From positions 5,065-69,064 of the forward strand of contig CAJTSM010000016.1 of NCBI GenBank assembly GCA_910578935.1: 64,000 bases of DNA, read 5' to 3'. This document shows positions 31,397 to 40,168 of this stretch, piece by piece. The stretch is from an uncultured Oscillibacter sp. GTDB lineage: Bacteria; Bacillota; Clostridia; Oscillospirales; Oscillospiraceae. The number at the start of each line of letters is the position of its first letter. Position 1 is the first letter of the stretch. Both the position numbers and the translations under genes were made by a program. Under the pieces are notes generated by a model. It was not told the DNA's origin. It was given only the letters and a program-made list of their open reading frames with translations, and searched no databases.

Positions 31397-34324
31397 TCAG
31401 TGGAAGATACCGGTTATGGCGTTCCAGAAGTCCTGGAACATTTGGGCCACCCGGCCCCAGAAGCTGCTTTGTTCCTTAGCGGCGGCGGATTCATCCAAGG
31501 TTTCCGCCTCCGCTTCCTTGATTTCCTGGGTGCGGATAAGAATCTGAATGCTGGAGGGGGATGGATTCCGTTCATCCGTCAGGGATACCGGCTTGGCTGT
31601 GGCATCCATAAGGAGAATGTTGTTCACATCGCCGGTATACTCGTTCCAGGTGTCTTCGATGATTTGCGTGACGGTGTTCTTGGCCTCTTTCACCTGTTTG
31701 GTGGTAGCCAAGGCTTTGGCGGTCTGCCGCAGGGCGGCGGAAAGGCCTCTGAGCGATTGCTTTGTTCCGGCGTCCAGATTTTTTCCGGTAGACCGGGCCA
31801 GGTTTTCCGCATCCGCCAGCAGAGTTTCCGTATCCCGGATGGTGGTGACGGCGGAAGCGCTGAGGACTCCGGCATTGGCCAGGGCCTCCTGTAAGGTGGG
31901 CTCATAGCTGTTCAGCAGGGTTCGCAGGGCGTCCACATCCTCCAGAATTTCCCGCAGGGTTCCGGAGGATTCTCCCAGGGACCCCATAAGGTTTCCGGCA
32001 TCGTCCAGATCACGGGTCAGAATGCTCAATTCTCCGCAGAGGTCCGCCAGACCGCCTGCCACAGCGGAAGTGGGGTATTTGAGGTCATTGAAAATCGCGG
32101 TGAGTTCATACTGGATTTGGTCAATCCGGGCGCTGGCGCTGTCCAGGCCGTTGGTGATGAGGTCCACTACCGCGCCTCCGACTGTGCCGCTCTGAGGAGG
32201 CTTGTTGGGGTCAGAGGGAGTACTGCCGCCGCCGTCCGGGGGTTCGGGTTTGCCGGAGTCGTCTCCGGGGGGTTCCGCACCGCCGCCGTCCGGGGGTTCG
32301 GGTTTGCCGGAATCGTCTCCAGGGGGTTCCGTACTGCCGCTGCCGCCGTCGGCTCCGCCGGAATTGTCTTCAGGGGGGTCCATACTGCCGTCGCTGCTGC
32401 CGCTGGAATCATCCTCCGCATCCAAAGCGGCGTTAAGGACCAGACGGGCTGACATTTGTCCCTTTTTAAGCGGCTCCGGAGATTCGTTACCGGAAGTTTC
32501 CGGAACGTCCCCTGCTGGAGCGGGCGCGCTTTCCGGGGGCGGCGTTTCCTCCGGTGTTCCGGTGGATGCTTCAGGGACCGGTTCCTCTGAGGGCTGGAGC
32601 TGTTCCGGAGCCTGCGTTGTTTCCGAAACCTGGCCCGCTTCCGGAGCCTGGTCCGGTTCCGGGGTTTCCGCTTCCGGCGGTTCCTGGGCTTGGACGGGAG
32701 GAGTCTCGCTCAGGATTTCGGAACGGGAGCGGTTTCTGGCGGAGGTAACAGGTCCGCCGGCGTTGTAGATCAGCCAGAGGTCATTCATCTGCTTAGCCTG
32801 ATTTGCGGAGACGTTGGGCAGCTTTTCGCAGAAATCCTGAAAACCGAGCTGGTTGCCTTGGACGGCGGCATGAAGGTCCTGCATTTGCTTTGCTGACTCC
32901 AGGGCCGATTTCTGCTCGGCAGTCAGCTGTTCCGGCTTAATCAAACCGCCGTTGACTGCCGCGGACAGATCGCTGATGTTCTTCACCGTGGCCTGCGCCT
33001 GCGCCTGGCCCATTCCCTGCGCCTCCAGCATTTTCAGCATGAAGGTGGTTTCGTCTTTCGCGTCGTAGGCTCCCCGGACGTTTTTTACCTTATTTACCAG
33101 GGCCGTGCTGTTGGTGGCGACGCTGTGGGTATTGACGTGGCTGCCGCCCAGGGCATGCTCCAGCCGGAGAAGGCTGCCCTCTAAATCTCCCGCCACATCC
33201 AGCACATGTTTCAGATCATAGGTTCCCTGTTCCAAACCATAGAGAGCCATCTCCATATCCGCCAGCTGGGCCTGGAGGGTTACGGTGGTGTCGGTCATTT
33301 CGTTAAGCACAGCCTTCGAATCCGTCACGGTCTGACTGAGAAGCTGGACCCGCTGTTCCATGGGGGATAGGAGGTCCGCCAGGTTGCTCAGGTCTTCCCG
33401 TAGGCGGTCCGTACCGCTGTACAGCGCGCCTTTGCCGCCGGAGAAAGTGCTTCGGGCCGCTTCCAGCTGATCCAGACCTTTGGCGGAGGCGTAGAGCCCG
33501 TTTTGAATGTCATTGAGGGAGTCCAGAAGGTCGTCAAGACTGCCGGATAAGGCCCGGTAGTCTTCCTCCAGGTCATCTTTCCGCTGGCTGAGCTTGGCAA
33601 TCTCCTCCAGCTGGGCCAAGGTGGCGGGCGCCATCAGCACGGTTAAGCCCCCGAAGGAGAAATCGTTGCTGCCCACCCGGATGGTGAAATGCTGTTCTTC
33701 TCCGGGGAGGCAGAGGAACAAAACCGTCCGCAGGTTGCCCACCAGCTGAACCTGAGCGCCCTCAGCTTCCAGGGAGAGGATATCGTCTTGGTTAAAGAGC
33801 GCTGTAACGGCCAGTGTGTAGTTGTAACGGGCGTAGTCGCTGGCCTCCCCGTTCGGCACGGCGTCCAGCAGAATTTCCACTACGCCCTGTTTTCCGGCCA
33901 GGTCCTCCGCTTTGGCTGGAACACCGTTGAGGGTATACCGCAGGGTTAACGTCCAGGGCAGGTTTTCAAAGGGTTGTTTTGTCTTGCCCTCGAAATAGAA
34001 GCGGTCCGGCGCGCCGTTGCTGAAGTGGAAAGAAGTGCTGTTATCCTCGCTTACCGGGGCGGCATTGTCGGTAAGGTTGATTACCTCGTCGTAAACGCCG
34101 TAATCCGTCAGGCTGTCCTTGCCGTTCATGGCGTAACTTTTCACCACGCTGCCCTCCAGCAGATTGCCGTAGTAGTCCAGCGTGGCGTAGTATGCTTCGT
34201 CATAAGTGGGGGTCACGCCGTCGCGGATCACCTCTGCCGCCGCCCCGGGCACGGTTAGGGACACGGACAAGACTGCCGCCAAGGCAAGAGCGGAAGCGCG
34301 CTTTTTCAGGTTTTGCCAGTTCAT
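31397..34324 (-). CDS. Large secreted coiled-coil protein, partner of the MMPL exporter
   Basis: A 975-residue exported protein. It begins with a signal peptide (MNWQNLKKRASALALAAVLSV, cleavage near PGAAAE), followed by a beta-rich domain of about 220 residues, then long heptad-like helices (KLSQRKDDLEEDYRALSGSLDDLLDSLNDI). The middle is a low-complexity Pro/Glu and Gly/Asp/Ser region with an 18-residue repeat, and a second helical region follows. The last residues, SFWGRVAQMFQDFWNAITGIF, are amphipathic and may touch the membrane. I do not recognise a catalytic domain. Coiled-coil proteins of this shape are often encoded beside MMPL genes and may form a periplasm-like or wall-spanning conduit; that is inference. 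Confidence 0.75.
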   Translation of the reverse strand: MNWQNLKKRASALALAAVLSVSLTVPGAAAEVIRDGVTPTYDEAYYATLDYYGNLLEGSVVKSYAMNGKDSLTDYGVYDEVINLTDNAAPVSEDNSTSFHFSNGAPDRFYFEGKTKQPFENLPWTLTLRYTLNGVPAKAEDLAGKQGVVEILLDAVPNGEASDYARYNYTLAVTALFNQDDILSLEAEGAQVQLVGNLRTVLFLCLPGEEQHFTIRVGSNDFSFGGLTVLMAPATLAQLEEIAKLSQRKDDLEEDYRALSGSLDDLLDSLNDIQNGLYASAKGLDQLEAARSTFSGGKGALYSGTDRLREDLSNLADLLSPMEQRVQLLSQTVTDSKAVLNEMTDTTVTLQAQLADMEMALYGLEQGTYDLKHVLDVAGDLEGSLLRLEHALGGSHVNTHSVATNSTALVNKVKNVRGAYDAKDETTFMLKMLEAQGMGQAQAQATVKNISDLSAAVNGGLIKPEQLTAEQKSALESAKQMQDLHAAVQGNQLGFQDFCEKLPNVSANQAKQMNDLWLIYNAGGPVTSARNRSRSEILSETPPVQAQEPPEAETPEPDQAPEAGQVSETTQAPEQLQPSEEPVPEASTGTPEETPPPESAPAPAGDVPETSGNESPEPLKKGQMSARLVLNAALDAEDDSSGSSDGSMDPPEDNSGGADGGSGSTEPPGDDSGKPEPPDGGGAEPPGDDSGKPEPPDGGGSTPSDPNKPPQSGTVGGAVVDLITNGLDSASARIDQIQYELTAIFNDLKYPTSAVAGGLADLCGELSILTRDLDDAGNLMGSLGESSGTLREILEDVDALRTLLNSYEPTLQEALANAGVLSASAVTTIRDTETLLADAENLARSTGKNLDAGTKQSLRGLSAALRQTAKALATTKQVKEAKNTVTQIIEDTWNEYTGDVNNILLMDATAKPVSLTDERNPSPSSIQILIRTQEIKEAEAETLDESAAAKEQSSFWGRVAQMFQDFWNAITGIFH
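32225..32392. repeat. 54-bp in-gene tandem repeat
   Basis: The sequence starting GCCGTCCGGGGGTTCGGG at 32231 recurs at 32285 (54-bp period), with a third, diverged copy to about 32392. It encodes an 18-residue Pro/Gly/Asp-rich unit (GDDSGKPEPPDGGG) in the flexible part of the secreted protein. Confidence 0.75.
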
Positions 34325-34338
34325 AGTGATTCCTCCAG

Positions 34339-34399
34339 ATAATCAACGGTCCATTAATAAAAGATTTTTGTTGACTTATTGACATGCGTTGATTATAGT
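34339..34399 (+). promoter_or_regulatory. Promoter of the TetR pair with possible operator
   Basis: TTGACT (34371-34376), 17-base spacer, TATAGT (34394-34399). ATAATCAACG (34339-34348) and CGTTGATTAT (34387-34396) form a 10-bp inverted repeat across it. The region lies between divergent genes, so one operator could control both. Confidence 0.55.
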
Positions 34400-34466
34400 A
34401 AAAGCAGGAAATCCAGTCAATAGACAAAAACAGAAGTGTGTCTAACTCGTCCAAAGGAGGGCGGCT

Positions 34467-35069
34467 ATGTTGAAAAATCCTGAGGACCGCCGGGCGCGGC
34501 GGTCCCGCAAACTGCTGAAAGAAAGTCTGCTGGAACTGATGAGACAAAAGGCGTTTTCAGAAATCTCCGTCCGGGATGTGACGGATGCGGCGGACATGAA
34601 CCGGGGAACGTTTTACCTTCATTACTCCGGCACGGCAGAGCTGCTGCGAAGCCTGGAGGAGGACTTGCTGGCAGAGCTCCAGGCCCTGGTAGATGCCCAT
34701 ATGCAGGAAACCGTAGCGGTTGGCAGTGTGGCTCCAGTGTTTGAACCGGTGCTGGATTTTGCTGTGGAGCACCGGGAAACCTGCGCGGTTCTGTTTGCCA
34801 GCAGTGAGGCCAGCGGCTTTTTCCAGTCCATCCAACAGTTGGTTCATGAGAACGGTACGCCGCTGGTGCGGTCCTGGTTCCACCCCGTGGACCCCCGCCT
34901 GACGGATTATCTCCTGAACTTTTTGGCCTGGGGCTTCATTGGCCTTTTGGCGGAGTGGTTTGAAAAAGATATGGCTCTGCCTAAGGCAGAGCTGCTGGCG
35001 GCTGCCCAGCGTCTGGCGGACAGCGCGGCAGCCGGGCTGTTTTTTCAGGAAGGGAGGGAGTTTTCATGA
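34467..35069 (+). CDS. TetR/AcrR-family regulator (first of a tandem pair)
   Basis: A 200-residue regulator. The N-terminal HTH is typical: LLKESLLELMRQKAFSEISVRDVTDAADMNRGTFYLHY. The C-terminal helical domain resembles the TetR_C type found in DhaS-like proteins (hydrophobic helices, DYLLNFLAWGFIGLLAEWFEK). AAAGGAGG before ATG 34467 is strong. It is divergent from the secreted-protein/MMPL operon, its probable target, and overlaps the second TetR gene by 4 bases. Confidence 0.88.
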   Translation: MLKNPEDRRARRSRKLLKESLLELMRQKAFSEISVRDVTDAADMNRGTFYLHYSGTAELLRSLEEDLLAELQALVDAHMQETVAVGSVAPVFEPVLDFAVEHRETCAVLFASSEASGFFQSIQQLVHENGTPLVRSWFHPVDPRLTDYLLNFLAWGFIGLLAEWFEKDMALPKAELLAAAQRLADSAAAGLFFQEGREFS

Positions 35070-35629
35070 CGGCCAAGGAGGCAATTAAAACTTCTTTCAT
35101 CAGCCTGCTGGAGGAGCGGCCCCTCCGGGGGATCACGGTGAAGGATATTGTCCAAGGGTGCGGTGTGAACCGGAATACATTTTATTATCACTTCAAAGAT
35201 ATTCCGGCCCTGCTGGAAGAGATCATCACGGACCAGGCGGACCGGATCATTGCGGACCAGGGGCCGGCCCTGTCCCTGGCAGGCTGTCTGGAAACGGTTG
35301 TCCGTTTTGCGGAGGCCCGCCGCCAGGTGGTGATGCACATCAACCAATCTGCCCACCGGGACTTGTTTGAGCGGTGTTTGATGAAGATCTGCCGCCGGGT
35401 GGTGGAAGACTTTGCCGCCGCGGCCATCGGCGGCGTCTCCATTCACCCGGATGACCGGGAGGCTATGATCCGCTTTTACCAATGCGAATGCTTCGGGCAG
35501 GTAGTTGAATGGCTGAACGGCGGAATGCGGTATGATATAGCCGGTCAATTCCGCAGGATCTGCCAATTAGGAGAAGGCATGACGGAGCTGATGCTGAAAA
35601 GAGCGCGGATTTCGGCGGAACCTGTATAA
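35066..35629 (+). CDS. TetR/AcrR-family regulator (second of a tandem pair)
   Basis: A 187-residue regulator of the same subfamily as its upstream neighbour, with HTH ISLLEERPLRGITVKDIVQGCGVNRNTFYYHF and a C-terminal all-helical ligand domain that includes RFYQCECFGQVVEWLNGGM. It starts within the stop of the first TetR gene (ATGA) and follows GGGAGGG. Two co-translated TetR proteins may form a heterodimer or answer different ligands for one exporter; this cannot be settled from sequence. The 369 bases after it (35630-35998) contain only the promoter of the next gene. Confidence 0.87.
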   Translation: MTAKEAIKTSFISLLEERPLRGITVKDIVQGCGVNRNTFYYHFKDIPALLEEIITDQADRIIADQGPALSLAGCLETVVRFAEARRQVVMHINQSAHRDLFERCLMKICRRVVEDFAAAAIGGVSIHPDDREAMIRFYQCECFGQVVEWLNGGMRYDIAGQFRRICQLGEGMTELMLKRARISAEPV

Positions 35630-35928
35630 ACCGGAACCGATAGCAAGCCTCAAAAAACGGACAGCAGTTCGGCGGATCCAGGCGGCATATCCCTGCGTTT
35701 TCCTCCTTGGCAGACCTCAGTCCGCCTGCACTGTCAACCTTGTTCCGTACCGTCTGCATCCGCCTCCTTTGCAGTCATTATTTCTGAGGATTGCTATGAA
35801 AGCGCAGGGAAAAAACCGGCGGGTTGGGCGAAACGGACTGCTAAGATGGTATAAAACGGTAATTTGAGCAAAAAGAAGGGGCGGTTTTAGCGAAAACGCT
35901 GAAAATAGGTATAAAATCCCAGGATAGA

Positions 35929-35956
35929 TTGACAAAATAAATAAATGTGTTATAAT
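35929..35956 (+). promoter_or_regulatory. Promoter of the Rrf2/flavodiiron operon
   Basis: Perfect TTGACA (35929-35934) and TATAAT (35951-35956) hexamers with a 16-base spacer, about 40 bases before the Rrf2 start. Confidence 0.78.
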
Positions 35957-35998
35957 GCACTAAAAAGGTACTGTTTTTGTGCGGGGAGGGATTGCCAC

Positions 35999-36403
35999 TT
36001 GCTGATGACCCGAGAAACGGACTACGCGCTGCGGATTCTGCGGGCGTTGTATCAGGAAAGGCAGCTGTCTGCCGCGGCCATTGCCCAACGGGAAAATATG
36101 CCCAAGGCCGTTACCCTAAAGATTTTGAAGCGGCTTCATGCCGCCGGCCTTGTGTCCAGCCGCCGGGGACCTTACGGCGGGTATCTGCTTGGTTCCCGGG
36201 AGCCGCTGTACCTTTGGGATGTGTTCCATGCCTTGGGGGAGCCCCTGTTTGTCAACCGCTGCCAGCAGCCCGAGTACCGGTGCGAGAATTATCCTGAGGG
36301 CGGCTGTAGCCTGTGCCGGGAGTTATCCCGGATTCAGTCTTCACTGAACGCGGAACTCCGCAAAACACCGTTGAGCGCCATTTTCCAGGAGGATCAGGAA
36401 TAA
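35999..36403 (+). CDS. Rrf2-family regulator with cysteine cluster
   Basis: A 134-residue winged-helix regulator of the Rrf2/IscR/NsrR group: LMTRETDYALRILRALY at the start, AIAQRENMPKAVTLKILKRLHAAGLVSSRRGPYGGYLL as HTH and wing. The C-terminal part has four cysteines spaced C-x6-C-x7-C-x2-C (CQQPEYRC...GGCSLC), so an Fe-S or thiol redox sensor is likely. TTG 35999 is 8 bases from GGGGAGGG and gives the family-typical N-terminus; ATG 36005 is the alternative. It is the first gene of the operon, 14 bases before the fusion flavoenzyme, and presumably responds to oxygen, NO or redox state. Confidence 0.88.
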   Translation: MLMTRETDYALRILRALYQERQLSAAAIAQRENMPKAVTLKILKRLHAAGLVSSRRGPYGGYLLGSREPLYLWDVFHALGEPLFVNRCQQPEYRCENYPEGGCSLCRELSRIQSSLNAELRKTPLSAIFQEDQE

Positions 36404-36417
36404 AGGAGGAACATCGT

Positions 36418-38328
36418 ATGCTGTATCAAACCACGCAGGAGCATGAGGAGCTGAGGGCCAAAGTTCGGGAATTTGCCGAGGCTGAAATCAAACCCATAGC
36501 GTTCATGCTGGACAAGAACAATCAGTTCCCCACGGAAGCGGTAAAAAAGATGGGAGAATTGGGCCTGATGGGCCTGCCCTATGAAAAGAAATACGGCGGA
36601 GCCGGGTCGGACGCGCTGAGCTATGCCATTGCCGTGGAGGAGCTGGCCCGGGTGGACGGCGGAGCGGGCGTGATTTTGTCCGCCCACACCTCTCTGGGTA
36701 CCTATCCGATTTATGCCTTTGGCAGCGAGGAACAAAAGAAAAAGTATCTGCCCGACCTCTGTTCCGGCAAGAAGCTGGGGGCGTTTGGCCTGACGGAGCC
36801 AAACGCCGGGTCCGACGCCGGCGGCACCGAAACCACCGCCGAGGACATGGGGGATCACTATCTCCTCAACGGCGAGAAGATTTTCATCACAAACGGCGGC
36901 GAAGCCAGCACTTATGTCGTCTTCGCCGTCACCACCCCCGGCATCGGCACCCGGGGCATCAGCGCCTTCATCGTGGAAAAGGGCTGGGAGGGCTTTACCT
37001 TTGAGGAGCACTACGACAAGATGGGCATCCGCTCCTCCGCCACCTGCCAGCTGAACTTTAACAATGTGAAGGTCCCCAAGGAGAATCTGCTGGGCAAGGA
37101 GGGCCAGGGCTTCAAGATCGCCATGTCCACCTTGGACGGCGGCCGCATCGGTATTGCGGCTCAGGCTTTGGGCATTGCCCAGGGGGCCTATGAGGCGGCT
37201 GTGGAATACTCCAAGGAGCGGATTCAGTTTGGCAAACCCATTTGCCAGCAGCAGAACATTGCCTTTAAGATTGCCGATATGGCCACGAAGCTCCGCTGCG
37301 CCCGGTTCCTGGTTTACAGCGCCGCCGAGCTGAAACAGGCTCACGTGCCCTATGGCATGGAGTCCGCTATGGCGAAGCAGTACGCCTCCGACATTGCCCT
37401 GGAGGTGACCAATGACGCTCTTCAGATCTTCGGCGGCTGCGGCTACCTCAAGGGCATGGAAGTGGAGCGTTTCTACCGGGACGCCAAGATCACCACCATC
37501 TACGAGGGCACCAATGAAATTCAGCGGGTGGTCATTGCCTCCCACATCCTGGGCAAGGCTGCCAAGGAGGCCTCCGCCGCCCCCGCGCAGCAGAGAGGAC
37601 CGGAAACCGGCGCCCGGAAACGGCTTATCCTCAAGGACGGCACGGCTCAAGAGAGAGTGGAAACCCTGGTTGCCAATCTTAAGAAGGATGGCCATGACTT
37701 TACCGTGGGCATTCCTATGGACACTCCCATCACCCAAGCGGAGCGGGTGGTTTCCGCGGGCCAGGGCATCGGGGCCAAGGAGAACATGAAACTTATTGAG
37801 GACTTGGCAAAGGCCGCCGGAGCCGCCGTCGGTTCCAGCCGTCCTGTAGCGGAGACGCTGAAATACGTGCCGTTGAACCGCTATGTGGGCATGTCCGGCC
37901 AGAAGTTCAAGGGAAATCTCTATATTGCCTGCGGAATCTCCGGCGCAATCCAGCACTTGAAGGGGATTAAGGACGCCTCCTGCATTGTGGCGATCAACAA
38001 AAACCCCAATGCGAAAATCTTCAAAAACTGCGACTACGGCATTGTGGGGGATGTGATGGAGATCCTGCCCCTGCTCACTGCCGCCCTGGACACCGGGGAG
38101 AAGCAGCCCGCGCCGCCGATGGTGAAGATGAAGCGGCAGGTTCCCAAGAAAGTCACTCAGCCCCGGAAGCTCTATATCTGCAACGGCTGCGGCCATGAGT
38201 ACGACGTATTGCTGGGCGACCCGGAGAATGAAGTCAAGCCCGGCACCGCCTTCAAGGATCTGCCGGAAGGCTGGACCTGCCCCCATTGCGGCGAAGGTGT
38301 AGACGCGTTTATCGAGATTGAAGTTTAA
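36418..38328 (+). CDS. Acyl-CoA dehydrogenase - EtfA C-domain - rubredoxin fusion protein
   Basis: Three redox modules in one 636-residue chain. Residues 1-385 are a complete short-chain acyl-CoA dehydrogenase (butyryl-CoA type) with GAFGLTEPNAGSD, FITNGGEAS, and catalytic Glu 363 in YEGTNEIQ. After a linker, about 455-560 match only the C-terminal FAD-binding domain of electron-transfer flavoprotein alpha (SRPVAETLKY, CGISGAIQHLKGIKDA, IVAINKNPNAKIF, YGIVGDVMEILP). Residues 585-636 are a rubredoxin with Cys 588, 591, 621 and 624 (CNGCG, CPHCG). It would take electrons from an acyl-CoA through two FADs to an Fe(Cys)4 site. The flavodiiron gene 34 bases downstream is the obvious acceptor. AAAGGAGG precedes ATG 36418. 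Confidence 0.92.
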   Translation: MLYQTTQEHEELRAKVREFAEAEIKPIAFMLDKNNQFPTEAVKKMGELGLMGLPYEKKYGGAGSDALSYAIAVEELARVDGGAGVILSAHTSLGTYPIYAFGSEEQKKKYLPDLCSGKKLGAFGLTEPNAGSDAGGTETTAEDMGDHYLLNGEKIFITNGGEASTYVVFAVTTPGIGTRGISAFIVEKGWEGFTFEEHYDKMGIRSSATCQLNFNNVKVPKENLLGKEGQGFKIAMSTLDGGRIGIAAQALGIAQGAYEAAVEYSKERIQFGKPICQQQNIAFKIADMATKLRCARFLVYSAAELKQAHVPYGMESAMAKQYASDIALEVTNDALQIFGGCGYLKGMEVERFYRDAKITTIYEGTNEIQRVVIASHILGKAAKEASAAPAQQRGPETGARKRLILKDGTAQERVETLVANLKKDGHDFTVGIPMDTPITQAERVVSAGQGIGAKENMKLIEDLAKAAGAAVGSSRPVAETLKYVPLNRYVGMSGQKFKGNLYIACGISGAIQHLKGIKDASCIVAINKNPNAKIFKNCDYGIVGDVMEILPLLTAALDTGEKQPAPPMVKMKRQVPKKVTQPRKLYICNGCGHEYDVLLGDPENEVKPGTAFKDLPEGWTCPHCGEGVDAFIEIEV

Positions 38329-38362
38329 CAGCCCCGGAACGAAAATAAGGAGGCAAATTTCT

Positions 38363-39580
38363 ATGTATAATTACCGTATGGTCACCGATGATCTGTACTG
38401 GGTAGGCGCGGATGAGCACCGCCTGGCCCTGTTTGAGAATATCCATCCCCTCTATCACGGTGTTTCTTATAACGCCTATGTCCTGCTGGATGAGAAGACC
38501 GTCCTCTTTGACACCGCCGACTGGGCGGTGGGCCGTCAGTTTATCGCCAATGTCAAGGCCGTCTTGGCGGGCCGTCCCCTGGACTACATGGTCATCAACC
38601 ATGTGGAGCCGGACCATGCCGCCTCTATTGAGGAGATTCTCCTCCGCTGGCCCAAGGTGAAGATCATCACCACTCCCAAGGCGGTGACTTTGCTGAATCA
38701 GTTCGGCTTCGCCCTGGACCCCAATCAGATCGACGAGGTGAAGGAAGGGGATTCCCGCTGCTTCGGCAAGCACACCATCGCCTTTGTTTACGCCCCCATG
38801 GTCCACTGGCCGGAGGCCATGGTCTCCTTCGACACCACCAACGGCGTCCTCTTCTCCGCCGACGCCTTCGGCTCCTTCCGGTCCCTGGACGGCAAGCTCT
38901 TTGCCGACGAGTTCGACTTTGACCGGGAGTGGATCGACGACGCCCGGCGGTACTACACCAACATCGTGGGCAAGTACGGCCCCCAGGTGGTGGCCCTGCT
39001 GAACAAGGCCGCGACGATTGTGGGTCTGGACAACATCAAGATGCTCTGCCCCCTCCACGGACCCATCTGGCGGAAGGACCTGGGCTATATCATCGACAAG
39101 TACACCCACTGGGCCACCTATGAGCCGGAGGAGAAGGGCGTCATGATCGTCTACGCCTCCATGTACGGCAACACCGAGGCCGCCGCCGAGGTGCTGGCCG
39201 CCAAGCTGACGGCCCGGGGCGTGACCAACACGAGGCTCTACGACGTGTCCAGCACCCACGTCAGCTACCTGATTTCGGACCTCTTCAAGTACAGCCACCT
39301 GGTGCTGGCGTCCGTCACCTATAATCTCGGCATCTTCCCGCCGATGCACAATTTCCTGATGGACATGAAGGCGCTGAACCTCCAGAAGCGCACCGTGGCC
39401 ATCATGGGCAGCGGCTCCTGGGCTCCCCGGTCCGGGGCGCTGATGCGGGAGGAGATCGAACAGCTCAAGCACATGGAGATTCTGGACGACGAAATGACGG
39501 TCACATCCTCTCTCCAGCCCCAGAACGAGTCGGAGATCGACGCGCTGGCCGACGCCATTGCCGCCTCTTTAAACAAGTAA
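38363..39580 (+). CDS. Flavodiiron protein (FprA-type A flavoprotein)
   Basis: A 405-residue cytoplasmic flavodiiron protein that reduces O2 to water or NO to N2O. The metallo-beta-lactamase-like domain holds the diiron ligands in NHVEPDHA (His 80, Glu 82, Asp 84), the later His of PMVHWPE, Asp of FSADAFGS and His of LHGPIW. A C-terminal flavodoxin domain has the FMN loop VYASMYGNTEAAAE and ends with SGSWAPRSGALM. AAGGAGG lies before ATG 38363. Class A proteins need rubredoxin as electron donor, and here rubredoxin is supplied by the fusion encoded just upstream. Confidence 0.94.
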   Translation: MYNYRMVTDDLYWVGADEHRLALFENIHPLYHGVSYNAYVLLDEKTVLFDTADWAVGRQFIANVKAVLAGRPLDYMVINHVEPDHAASIEEILLRWPKVKIITTPKAVTLLNQFGFALDPNQIDEVKEGDSRCFGKHTIAFVYAPMVHWPEAMVSFDTTNGVLFSADAFGSFRSLDGKLFADEFDFDREWIDDARRYYTNIVGKYGPQVVALLNKAATIVGLDNIKMLCPLHGPIWRKDLGYIIDKYTHWATYEPEEKGVMIVYASMYGNTEAAAEVLAAKLTARGVTNTRLYDVSSTHVSYLISDLFKYSHLVLASVTYNLGIFPPMHNFLMDMKALNLQKRTVAIMGSGSWAPRSGALMREEIEQLKHMEILDDEMTVTSSLQPQNESEIDALADAIAASLNK

Positions 39581-39593
39581 ATTCTCATATGAC

Positions 39594-39627
39594 AAAAAAA
39601 GAAGGGGCCGCTGAATGCGGCCCCTTC
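39594..39627 (-). terminator. Terminator between the flavodiiron and MerR genes
   Basis: GAAGGGGCCGC (39601-39611) and GCGGCCCCTTC (39617-39627) form a perfect 11-bp stem. The run of seven A's before it gives a T-run on the minus strand, so it best serves MerR but could also stop the flavodiiron transcript. Confidence 0.8.
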
Positions 39628-39712
39628 TACCAAATACCCCCAAATTTGGCACAGCCTTTTGGCTGTGCCTTTTCTCATCGCACGGATGAAACCAGCGGCG
39701 GAGGTCAGGAGA

Positions 39713-40168
39713 TCATATGTACCAGGTATGGTCGATTTCTTTTTTAATAAGCCGGAATTGCTCCGGAACCTCATCGGGAGTCAGGGAACGGACGCTGTCC
39801 TCCGTGCCGTTCTGTATAGCCTGCTCGTAATACCAGCATTTAAATTCCAAAAGCCGGAGGATTTCCTTCATATCTTCAATCTGCTCTTTGACAGCGTCTT
39901 TTCGGGAACGAAACAGCTCAAGCCGCTGGGTAAGAGAGCCGTCGCCCTTTCCGGCCAGGTCGGTGTATGCCTTCATCTCCCGGATGGACAAACCTGACTT
40001 TTTCAGGCATTCAATAACCTTCAGCCAACCGTAATCCTGATCGGAAAACATGCGGATTCCTCCCTTGGAGCGTTCTACAGAGGGAAGGAGTCCTTCCTGA
40101 TCGTAATAACGGAGGGTGGAGGCGGGAATGTTTAAGAGCCTGGACATTTCACCAATGGTGTACAGCAT
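39713..40168 (-). CDS. MerR-family transcriptional regulator
   Basis: A 151-residue regulator. The N-terminal winged helix is canonical: YTIGEMSRLLNIPASTLRYYDQEGLLPSVERSKGGIRMFSDQDYGWLKVIECLKKSGLSIREMKAY. A dimerisation helix (RLELFRSRKDAVKEQIEDMKEILRLLEFKCWYYEQA) and a short C-terminus follow. This is the small-molecule-sensing branch (similar to YfmP/AdhR-like proteins) without a metal-binding Cys pair. It is monocistronic, and its target is not evident; the gap 40169-40361 has no other feature. Confidence 0.88.
   Translation of the reverse strand: MLYTIGEMSRLLNIPASTLRYYDQEGLLPSVERSKGGIRMFSDQDYGWLKVIECLKKSGLSIREMKAYTDLAGKGDGSLTQRLELFRSRKDAVKEQIEDMKEILRLLEFKCWYYEQAIQNGTEDSVRSLTPDEVPEQFRLIKKEIDHTWYI

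Noticed and set aside
32225..32392. CRISPR array
   Set aside because: The repeats are contiguous with no spacers, in frame, and encode Pro/Gly-rich protein.
36394..38286. 630-codon minus-strand frame opposite the dehydrogenase fusion
   Set aside because: Codon-bias shadow; the plus strand has catalytic motifs throughout.
36418..38328. Fusion as an assembly join of three separate genes
   Set aside because: The frame is continuous through both linkers, codon use is uniform, and the flavodiiron neighbour needs a rubredoxin, so a real fusion is the simpler reading.
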